Shown here: positions 56,427 to 64,000 of the stretch, piece by piece
How positions within the stretch are numbered: the first letter of the stretch is position 1
Layout of the letters: each line of letters begins with the position of its first letter
Origin: Rhipicephalus microplus
Taxonomy: Eukaryota > Arthropoda > Arachnida > Ixodida > Ixodidae
DNA length: 64,000 nt
Assembly (NCBI RefSeq): GCF_043290135.1
Contig: NC_134705.1
Coordinates: forward strand, 41,119,271-41,183,270
Direction of reading: 5' to 3'
The notes under the pieces: generated by a model
The model's database searches: none
What the model was told of the DNA's origin: nothing
Seen by the model: the letters and a program-made list of their open reading frames with translations, nothing else
Made by a program: the position numbers and the translations under genes

Positions 56427-56700
56427 GTAGTTTCCTACTCTCCAGGTTCCGTGGTCCTCCTCTGGACACCATGCCGCCACGTTGGCCTCTCTTCGAAGCT
56501 CCTGTCTCGCTACTCTGGGCCTTACAAGGTTTTACGCCGGCTTACCGATGTCACATACGAGATTGCTCCGTTGGACAGTCAGTCATCGTCGTCCGCACCC
56601 GCTACTGACGTCGTCCACGTGACCCGCCTCAAACCGTACATATCCGCATATGACCCTACTCTTCTTTATGCGCCGAGACGGCGCTGCCAGCAGCGGGGGG
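56427..56700 (+). pseudogene. integrase C-terminus of element C
   Basis: Same frame after TGA 56424: GLSSKLLSRYSGPYKVLRRL is the GPY module, and VVHVTRLKPYISAY is the family's end. The polypurine tract and 3' LTR follow directly. Confidence 0.8.
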
Positions 56701-56705
56701 TTATA

Positions 56706-56876
56706 TGTTACACGACATCGGCAACGAAAGAGCATCATAGACGACGAAGATGATGAAAGCGATTGTGCTCGTGTTCTTGTTGCCGCTGTTCTTCCATCTT
56801 GGCTGCAGCTGCCTCTGACTCTCCCCGTATATTTTGTAAATATATTTATTTCATTCATTCTCTCACCCCCGTAACA
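56706..56876 (+). repeat. 3' LTR of element C
   Basis: 171 bp; like the 5' LTR but with ATTT duplicated near 56847. Confidence 0.9.
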
Positions 56877-58000
56877 CTATTATGTACAACGCAGATAATA
56901 ACGTCTGCTTACTCGCCGCATGCGCAAGTAGTAACCCGTATTTAGCAGCAAGTATGTTAGGTAGTAACCACATATATTGGCTACCTCTCATACTTCTGAA
57001 GCAGGCAATGCCAGTGCAAAGTACTGACCGCGTCAGGGGGGTAGCAATTTGTGCAGTTATTAACTTTTCTACTGCTTTTTCAAAGAGAGTCGTGCAACAA
57101 TTCCCTGCCTTATCATACAAAATGTCTTTGAGTATATTGTAACCACGACCGAGTGCTTAGAGGAGGCATTATGGAGTAGGGAATAGCAGCATGTACTATC
57201 CTTATTGGAGAAAGTAGATATTTACTGAATTATGGTAGCTTTATGAATTTGAACAGTCGTAGGTCGAAAGTCTTCAGAGCTTGCCTAACCTCCACCTGAC
57301 CATACACTACGCCATCCCATGCCGCCTTTTAGACAAGCTAACCACCCCGTGGCATGAATCTAATTTATTATCGCACCATGAACGGAAGCTTCCTGACTTT
57401 TTTATTGTTCAGAAATCACTTGTCGTAACTTCTACCATGAAATAAAATTTGTGTAGATTGGAATTTTGCAGTCTACTAAAAAATCCAGTTTTGCTATTGT
57501 GCAAATTCTCCCCCCCTCTCTTTTTTTCTTTGGAATCATACCTCTAGTGTTATATGCTCTCAACGCTTTGTCAACAGGTCATATGTACATGTTTTACATG
57601 AAAAATGAATGATACCATTTACTGTTACACTTTTGTTCAAATGTGATTGCATAATTTTCTCGTTTCTGCCGTAACTTCTATGGTTGCTGCTACAACATTC
57701 TTGTTCGCCACATTTTTTTCTATTTTTGGTTTCTTGAATTCTGTGAAGCGTATTCATTCCAGTAGCTTGCTGCTGAAATGTTGCACGTGTCGGCATCTAT
57801 TTCATGATACGTCTAGACAGTGTGCCAATAACGCCCCCCCCCCCCCTTACATGTCATGAAATTATTGTTACACGAGGTATTTATTAAGTTGACGTCTTCA
57901 TCCGTTCGGTATCATTTCAGCACCCGTGCCAGAGGTATCCTTCTGCAACCGTGACAATATTGTAGAATCGCGCTATACTGATAGTAAAGACAAAAACTTT
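56877..58000. other. non-coding intron stretch
   Basis: AT-rich, with a C tract at 57834-57846. No exon, RNA gene or repeat boundary is recognised. Confidence 0.45.
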
Positions 58001-58006
58001 TCATTA

Positions 58007-58052
<46 letters not shown>

Positions 58053-58090
58053 ATGTGTAGTTTAACGTCCCAAAACCACCATATAAGAAA
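58007..58090 (-). repeat. (TGAT)n microsatellite with SINE 3' fragment
   Basis: About 11 TGAT units (58007-58052), then TTTAACGTCCCAAAACCACC, the 3' end of the SINE read backwards. The tetranucleotide is thus the tail of a severely truncated SINE copy lying just before the acceptor of exon 3. Confidence 0.7.
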
Positions 58091-58135
58091 TTTTTGAATG
58101 AATTAGTACCTGCCTCAACCCGCTGTTACACGCAG

Positions 58136-58310
58136 TTCCTCAGATGACCTGCAACGACGCCTGGAGCTTCTGCTAAACTGCTTCGAGGAAGACCTCGGGT
58201 TGCTGCCGGACAGCCTCCAACATCCCAAGCCACCCCCTGACCCTGCGCTGACCAGAGGCCCTCTGCTTGAGCAGACGGTGGCTCTGCAAGTTGCGTACAG
58301 TGCCTTTAAA
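58136..58310 (+). CDS. M13-like gene, exon 3: C-terminal M13 segment with degenerate EXXXD
   Basis: 58 codons. The acceptor CGCTGTTACACGCAG ends at 58135; the first base completes a codon begun by two bases before the donor at 41342, so phases match. SSDDLQRRLELLLNCFEEDL parallels the M13 stretch after the zinc site that contains a conserved Cys. LLEQTVALQVAYSAFK parallels ENxADxGGLxxAYxAY, keeping the AL..AY.AF core but losing the Glu/Asp of the third zinc ligand motif. After AAA a GTGGGT can serve as donor (58311); beyond it a stop follows at 58336. The remaining M13 exons lie outside the window. Confidence 0.65.
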
Positions 58311-58506
58311 GTGGGTTTGCACAATATGGCATGCAGTTGAGAATCCGCATGCACGTTTCTCGTGCCTCGCACTTTTGCCTGCGCTGATCTCGCAAGCGGT
58401 CAAACTTCAAGTGAAAGCTAGAAATTGAGATGAGTGGATTTCACGTATATAGGATTTCTTGCTTGCCTTTCAAGAGCCGGTTGATTCATGTGTGAGTTTA
58501 TTCATT

Positions 58507-58740
58507 GATATGTGGGGTTTAATGTCCCAAAACCACGATATGATTATAAGAGACGCTGTAGTGGAAGGCTCGAGAAATTTCTGCCACCTGGGGTTTTTTA
58601 ACGTGCACCGAAATCTGAGCACACGGGCCTCCAGCATTTTCACCTTCAAGAAAAATGCACCCGCCTTGGCCGAAATTCGATCCCGCGACCTGCGGGTCAG
58701 CAGCCAAGTACCTTAGCCACTTGACCACCATGGCGGAGGC
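58507..58740 (-). mobile_element. tRNA-derived SINE, full length
   Basis: Best copy in the window. Minus strand: tRNA-like head with A box (TGGTCAAGTGG) and B box region (GGATCGAATTT-like), the body, and the GACATTAAACCCCACATATC tail. Confidence 0.82.
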
Positions 58741-58818
58741 CTCAAAATAGTTAACGACCAGACATCAACAATTAGTCAGTACAAAAATATGTCCACCTAG
58801 GTAACCACATATAATATA

Positions 58819-58836
58819 CACATACACACACACAGA

Positions 58837-58896
<60 letters not shown>
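58819..58896. repeat. (CA)n followed by (TG)n
   Basis: CA repeats (58819-58838) run directly into TG repeats (58841-58896), so the two parts are complementary and can fold back. Confidence 0.9.
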
Positions 58897-58900
<4 letters not shown>

Positions 58901-59047
58901 CGTACGTGCGTGCGTGCGCACGTGCGTTCGTTCTTAAGAAGTCTACTTAAGAGATAGTTTTTCCACGTTTGACACAATATTATTAAGATCTACAAACAAT
59001 ATTGCCAAGGAAAGTATGGGGGAAGGTATTAGACGACATAGTAATGT

Positions 59048-59188
59048 AAATGTTGAGAAAAAGTAGTGGGTGAAAAAATAAGTTGCCGTGGCCAGGAACC
59101 GAACCTGCGACCTGCGCTATTCGAAGGTTGCAGGTTCGGTTCCTGCCCATGGCAAGTTATCTGTTCACCCACTTTTCTTTCTCCAAAT
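59048..59188. repeat. foldback of two tRNA-like SINE ends
   Basis: The left arm carries the tRNA-like sequence backwards (GGAACCGAACCTGCGACCT) and the right arm forwards (AGGTTGCAGGTTCGGTTCC). Arms of about 60 bp pair with a few mismatches around GCGCTATTCGA. The right arm continues AAGTTATCTGTTCACCCAC, as in the copy at 41558. Confidence 0.7.
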
Positions 59189-59274
59189 ATACAATACTAT
59201 TTGTTCGAATAACTTCTGCTATTTCTTGACAGTAACGTATGCCCGATCTCACATGTATATATATTGATACGAAG

Positions 59275-59395
59275 TGTCACAACCAGGAAAACAAGGGAAG
59301 CGCGGGTAGAGAAGGAAGACGACGCTGCTTCTACTGTGATTGCGGACTCAGTGCTCATTAAAAACTTCCCTTAAGTTACCTTACCTTACGTAACA
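59275..59395 (+). repeat. 5' LTR of element D
   Basis: 121 bp with TG...CA ends and a TTACCTTACCTTACG repeat near its end. No second copy is in the window to confirm the borders, so they rest on the end motifs and the primer site that follows. Confidence 0.65.
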
Positions 59396-59499
59396 GTTTG
59401 GTGGAGGTGCTGGGTAGGACGAACCCAAAGACCGGAGCTTCACTACCAGGACTTCGTCGCAGCCGCCACCTCGCCGGACTCCCACCTTTGCCGATCGTA

Positions 59500-60640
59500 A
59501 TGGTTCAAGAGCAGCCATCCAACGCTTCGAGGCCAACTATGATGAGTTCCGTGCCATACTACAGAGTCCCAGCAAACTTCGGCGGGAGCTCAGAAGAACA
59601 CGTCGAGGTCTGGCTCAAGAACTACAAGCGGGTGAGCAGAAGCAATGGCTGGGACAGAACGAACAGCTCGATCATGTTGCATTCTCGTTGACTGACACCA
59701 CCCTCATGTGGTACGAGAACCACGAGGACATGTTGACGACTTCGGAACGTTTTGTTGAAGAGCAAAAGTGCTTCGGTATTTCTGACGCAAAGAAGAAACG
59801 CGCGCAGCAGACATTGTCGCAGAGGACACAGCTTTCAGGAGCAACATGTACGACGTACATCGAAGAAATCTTGAAGCTGTGCAAGATCATGAATGCAAGG
59901 ATGTTTGAAGAAGACAAGGTTGGACACGTTCTCAAAGGTATAGCCGAAGACGTGTACAATTTCTTAATTGGAAAGACTGCTTGAACTCCGTGTCCAACGT
60001 GATGAAGCACTGTCGTACCTTTGAATCCCTCAAGATGCGACGAATTTCTTCGAAATTCAGCCGCCTGTCCAACGTCCCCGCTGTGGCTAGTGTTGAAGCA
60101 GTGCCGCCAAACAACCTTGCTTTGGCGATACGGCAGATCGTCAGAGAAGAGCTGCTTCGATGTCAGCAGACCTATCATCGCCCGCCCCAGCGATTTTCAG
60201 GATGCGTACGCAAACGAACCAGAACGTGGGTGGACTCTCGTTTCTCTTCCAACAGATCAACCATCGAACAACGCAGCAGACGCTTATAAATATCAAGGCA
60301 CACGGCAGGCTGGATTCCCACGTCAACTACCTCCAAACTACGAACGAAGTTTTCACCTGCCTGTTTATCCAACATCACCTGCCTACGGTGCCCCTGAAGG
60401 GTGGCACCACTATCCCATGCCTTCCGAGAGGAATCGTAACTCTGAGCAGGCCCGTGCCCCTTGATCGATTCCGGTGTGCTACAACTGTGACGTGCCGGGT
60501 CATATCGTACGTTTTTGTGACCACTGCCCATATCAGCGAGTCTTGGTATATGTCTCACCAACCTTTCGACCGACCATCCGCTCTCCACGTCACGGAAACC
60601 ACGCGCACCTACCGGGTCACGCTACCCCTCGCCAGCCTTT
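59500..60640 (+). pseudogene. gag: gag of element D
   Basis: ATG at 59500; capsid sequence GSSEEHVEVWLKNYKRVSRS, then a frame change near 59680 into LTDTTLMWYENHEDM, and further changes. A knuckle CYNCDVPGHIVRFC (about 60477-60518) lies in yet another frame. Not translatable as one protein. Confidence 0.75.
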
Positions 60641-60834
60641 GATCAAAGTTTGACGTTACCACCAGCTACACGTGCTCCACGATCGCCGTCGCCACGGTGA
60701 CGCGCACGGACACCGCCGCCGGAAAACTAGTCGGTGCGGCCAGGAGGGTGAGGCCACGAGATCACAGGTGTTATCTACAGATATACCCCCGTCAGCGTTT
60801 ATGTTGAAGAACAAAGTTCATGTAGTTGTCGATG

Positions 60835-61620
60835 AACTGGCTGCTATCCACTTGTGGACACAGGCGCCACAATCTCAGTGATGAGTGTAAATTTTAAGAA
60901 CCTGCTAGGACCTAAAGTGATGTTTTGCCTGTACCATGAGGTGACATTTCGTAGTCTAAGTGGTGACGCGTCGTGTCCGGTGGGAGAGAGAGATTGAGAT
61001 ATTGTGGTTATAAAAGGGGAAAGAAGAGAACAGTGAGCCCCGTAACTGTCTGCATCAGAGTGCGACACCTCAACATTAGCTTACAAGGGATAGGGGTAAG
61101 GAGCGATTGAAAGGATAGGATTAAAGGTAGAGAGAGAGAGAGAGAGAAAGAGAGAGATGCGCTAGGACAGCGAGCGACGATATACGAGAAATAAGAGAGA
61201 TGGGAAAGATGGAAACACGGTCACAGGAGTCCAAATACGGGGCTCTACTTGCGAGAGCTCTTGTAGGCGACAGGAGATAGCGTAGGGCTATTCCAGTCGG
61301 CCAGAGCTGCGCTGACGTTGTTGTAGGGCACCGGCGGCAGTAGGTGGCGTAGGACGAACCCAGTCGGCCAGAGTTGCGCTGTCGTCGGAGATCATGAAAG
61401 CACAACCGGTCGGCACGGAATCCCGCGAGCGACACTCCGGTGGGATATTGTACTGTGGACGTCTCGCTGTGTGGCAAGGTGTTTTGCACAGAGTTTGTGG
61501 TTACTCCGCGGTCTACACATGACGTTATCTTGGATATCGACTTCTTGTGTGAGTGTGGGGCAACTGTAGACTGCAGAAGTGGGCACCTTACCATACATGG
61601 TACTTTCCCAACGGCGCTCT
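60835..61620 (+). pseudogene. retropepsin of element D, split by an insertion
   Basis: The active-site part LVDTGATISVM is at about 60851-60883. The second half (FVVTPRSTHDVILDIDFLCE) resumes after 61445, with ILDIDFL in place of the usual ILGMDFL. The gap is a 450-bp insertion. Confidence 0.7.
60986..61435 (-). mobile_element. retroposed insertion with 10-bp target duplication
   Basis: Perfect duplication TCCGGTGGGA at 60976-60985 and 61436-61445. On the minus strand the insert ends in a pyrimidine-rich zone (CT repeats, CCCCTTTTATAACC) and has an internal near-duplicate of CCAGTCGGCCAGAG. A 10-bp duplication without inverted ends indicates target-primed insertion by a LINE or SINE. No protein motifs; family unknown. 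Confidence 0.7.
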
Positions 61621-61977
61621 TGGAAAATTCCTCTCCGGATGAATGCATCTTTTTCGTTTCAATGGACGCAGTTGTTCCTGCATTTTCTGCTGTGTGTGTT
61701 CCCGTGACATGTTCCAGTAACAACTATGACACATTTGACGCCACGCTCAAACCAATTCCTTCGGCACGCCTGAAAAAGTACATCCTCATTCCCCATTGTA
61801 TAGTGTCAGTCATTGATGGATGGGCAGGTGTGTGGACAATGAACAGTTCCATGGAGCCTGCAGTTTCGCGAGGCGGCATGAAACTTGCAGTATTTAGACC
61901 CGAATCATCTACGACCCTGGTTGCGCTTGTTGATGCTACAAGCCAAAGTGAACATCTAGGCTCACAAGGTTCAGAGG

Positions 61978-63400
61978 ATGCCCAATCGCTACAAATGGTC
62001 AGCAAGTCACTTGACCAAAGCGAACGTCATACACTGCTCGACGTTCTATCCAAGCACTCGAGAGATCAATTTTTCTAAAAGCAGCCAAAGGCCCTTAATT
62101 CCAGCACCCCGGATACGTCATCAGATTCACAACGAGTCGGCGCGTCCTATTAAGCAGATACCTTACCGAGTGGCACCATCGGAGCGCAAGATCATCGACG
62201 AGCAAGTCCGAGAAATGCTAGAAAAGCGAATAATACAGGAATCAGCAAGTCCGTGGGCTGCTTCCATCATTCTAGTGAGGAAGAATGATGGTACGTGGAG
62301 ATTTTGCGTTCACTACCACCGACTGAATTCTGTTACAAAGAAAGACGTCTATCCACTGCCGTGCATCGATAACGCTCTAGACTACCTGCATTCTGCGTCT
62401 TACTTTTCATCCGTTGACCCGAGGTCAGGGTACTGGCGAATTTCGATGCACGCAGCCGACAAGGAAAAGACGGCATTCATTACGACCGACGGACTTTACG
62501 AGTTCAGCGTTATGACATTCGGATTATGTAATGCTCCTGCGACATTCGAAAGATTTATGGACTCTATATTGCGTGGTTTAAAATGGCATATATGCATGTG
62601 TTACCTTGACGGTGTCGTAACTTTTGGACGTACGTTTGAGGAGCACGACACTCACCTTTACCTCGTGCTCAACTGCATTGAAAAAGCTGGTCTTGTATGA
62701 AATTCAAAAGAGTGCCACTTTGGCGAGCGACAGATATTGGTGTTGGGACATCTCGTCGACAAACATGGCATTATACCTGACCCACAAAAGACAGCGGCCG
62801 TTAAATCGTTTGAGCGTCCTAAATCTGTGGAACAACTGCGTAGCTTCATCGGGCTCTGCTCGTAGTTCCACTGGTTTGTATACAGGTTGGCGGATGTCGT
62901 TCACCCCCTGACGAGCCTTCTACGCAAAAACAGCCCGTTTCAGTGGACCTCCGAGTGTGATGCCTTTTTTCACCGGCTGAAGTGTTAGTTAACTTCGCAG
63001 CCAATACTTCGGGACTTCAATCCTTCGTCGCCCACGTAAATTCATACAGGCGCAAGTGGTATCGGTATCGGCGCCGTTCTCGTTCATCATTCTGGTAAAA
63101 GGAACACGTTGTGGCGTACGCAACTCGTTCTTTAAGCAAGCCTGAAGGCAACTACACAGTGACCGAACAGGAATGCCTAGTGGTAGCCTTTGCCGTGCAA
63201 CGGTTTCGCTCATACATCTATGGTCGCCCGTTGACTATCGTCACAGATCACCATTCTCTGTGTTGGCTGGTCAACCTTCGTGACCAATCCGGCCACTTCG
63301 CACGATGGGCCATTTGTTTGCAAGAGTGTCTTCACCATTTCATACAAGACTGGCCATCTACACGCTTAGGCGGAATGCCTCTCCAGGATTCCGCTAACGA
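61978..63400 (+). pseudogene. RT and RNase H of element D
   Basis: RT fold recognisable ([31 protein letters not shown]), but the catalytic box reads CYLDGVVTF, so the second Asp of YLDD is Gly. Stops at 62698, about 62864 and about 62987 and further shifts follow. RNase H shows [14 protein letters not shown] and [11 protein letters not shown]. Confidence 0.8.
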
Positions 63401-64000
63401 CTAATGATTGTGAAGCCGATAACTTTGACCACCTTATCGCTTTTTTGTCGTCTGGCTTTCCCGATGCAGTGACTTTCGCCGCTGAGCAGCGTAATGACCC
63501 AAGCTTGAAAGCTCTCTTCCCTGGAGCAAGCAAGTCAATAAGCGAAGGCCGATTCTGCGTCCGAAATGATCTTATTTACCAGAGAAACTTGTTCAGGACG
63601 GGCGCCCACTTTCTGCTGGTTGTTCCTGCGTCCCTCCGAACGTCTGTTCTGCGTCTCAAGCAAGATAACCCCACCTCTGGCCATCTAGGAACCGCACGAA
63701 CACTTAGTCGCACGAGAGCGGTTCTATTCGCCGAAAATCAGCAAGACAATTCAAAACAACGTGGCCAGCTGTACGCCGTGTCAGAGCCACGAGCGGCCCA
63801 CCTCAGGTCCAGTCGGTCACCTGCAAAACGTAAAGCCTCCCGGTTCCCAATAGTTATAGCGCGAGAACAAAACGATGACACAGAGACAAAAGGAACACGA
63901 AAGACACGAGCGCTTGTGTCTTTCGTGTCCCTCTTGTCTCTGTGTCGTCGTTTTGTTCTCGCGCTATAACTATCGTCATGCCATACCAACCAGACCAGGC
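63401..64000 (+). pseudogene. integrase zinc domain of element D (cut by window end)
   Basis: FAAEQRNDPSLKALFPGASK and SGHLGTARTLSRTR match the region around the HH motif of gypsy integrases. The CC part (CTPCQSHERPTSG) is in another frame near 63768. Then comes the palindromic element, and the window ends. Confidence 0.65.
63850..63973. mobile_element. 124-bp palindromic MITE-like element
   Basis: Arms of 58 bp (63850-63907 and 63916-63973) are complementary apart from three mismatches, around an 8-base centre GAGCGCTT. Ends read ATAGTTATAGCGCGAG. If the ends are GTTATAGCGCG, the flanking TA on each side would be a target duplication as in Tc1/mariner elements. No coding capacity. Confidence 0.75.

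Larger units (their letters stand above)
51702..56876 (+). mobile_element. Ty3/gypsy LTR retrotransposon C, short LTRs
   Basis: 5.2 kb, sense to the host gene, in intron 2. LTRs of 167 bp (51702-51868) and 171 bp (56706-56876) begin TGTTAC and end GTAACA, an exact inverted pair. A primer-site-like TGGTGGTGGTGCGGGG starts at 51871, and a G tract (CAGCGGGGGG, about 56691-56700) precedes the 3' LTR. The LTRs differ by about five substitutions and a 4-bp indel. Order: gag, protease, RT, RNase H, integrase. All parts are recognisable but gag and pol carry stops and two frameshifts. No clear target duplication. Confidence 0.92.
41342..58135 (+). other. intron 2 of the M13-like gene, 16.8 kb, transposon-rich
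   Basis: The donor GTAAGT at 41342 and an acceptor ending ACACGCAG at 58135 have compatible phases (two bases of a codon before, one after). The intron contains a tRNA-like sequence, a decayed LINE end, SINE pieces, the RTE-like LINE, a duplicated 340-bp segment and gypsy element C. The joining of these exons is inference from phase and homology. Confidence 0.6.
59275..64000 (+). mobile_element. Ty3/gypsy LTR retrotransposon D, decayed, cut by window end
   Basis: A 121-bp 5' LTR (59275-59395, TGTCAC...GTAACA) is followed by TGGTGGAGGTGCTGGGT (59400), the primer-site-like stretch also seen in element A. Gag, protease, RT, RNase H and the integrase zinc domain follow in order, all with several stops and frameshifts. 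It carries a 450-bp retroposed insertion in the protease and a 124-bp palindromic element in the integrase. The 3' LTR is outside the window. This is the oldest-looking of the four gypsy elements. Confidence 0.85.

Noticed and set aside
51697..56882. Target duplication of element C (CTCAT versus CTATT)
   Set aside because: The flanks share only scattered bases; no exact 4- or 5-bp duplication could be defined.
63738..63989. Two opposing protein frames at the window end
   Set aside because: They are both translations of the 124-bp palindrome and its flanks.

Overview
This is nuclear DNA of an animal, most probably an ixodid tick. Three things point that way: copies of a tRNA-headed SINE resembling those I know from ixodid ticks (Ruka type), CR1-like and RTE-like LINEs with several short-LTR Ty3/gypsy elements, and a neprilysin-like (M13) gene of the kind that is amplified in ticks. 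There are no operons, phage genes or CRISPR arrays. The species call is inference.

Layout. 1-15797 is a nest of mobile elements: a SINE (1-141 and 15769-15797) split by gypsy element A (142-15764, TSD ATAT). Element A is itself split twice, by gypsy element B (1241-6461, TSD CCCT) in gag, and by a 4.45-kb terminal-inverted-repeat element (10629-15081, TSD TAA) in the integrase end. 15800-22630 is mostly non-coding. 22637-27680 is a CR1-like LINE on the minus strand with both ORFs open and a 5' region of 296-bp tandem monomers. 28500-31260 holds a SINE, a microsatellite, a 147-bp tandem array broken by a MITE-like element, and a hAT-like MITE with an 8-bp TSD.

31539-58310 contains the only host gene I can support. 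It has a TATA box, a first coding exon (31653-31887), a giant second exon (32619-41341) and a third exon (58136-58310). Splice phases match at both introns. The product reads as a type II membrane protein with about 2,200 residues of Pro-rich cytoplasmic sequence (about 14 tandem units of about 60 residues), one transmembrane helix, and an M13 ectodomain in which both zinc/catalytic motifs look degenerate. The coding frame slips by one base twice in exon 2. The gene continues past the window.

The 16.8-kb second intron is full of insertions: an RTE-like LINE on the minus strand (one nonsense codon, tRNA-like 5' head), SINE pieces, a duplicated 340-bp segment and gypsy element C (51702-56876, LTRs about 170 bp). 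After exon 3 come another SINE, a CA/GT repeat, a tRNA-like foldback and decayed gypsy element D (59275 to beyond 64000), which carries two further insertions. All four gypsy elements carry stops, frameshifts or insertions that should block self-mobilisation. The CR1-like LINE is the only element here whose protein genes look intact.
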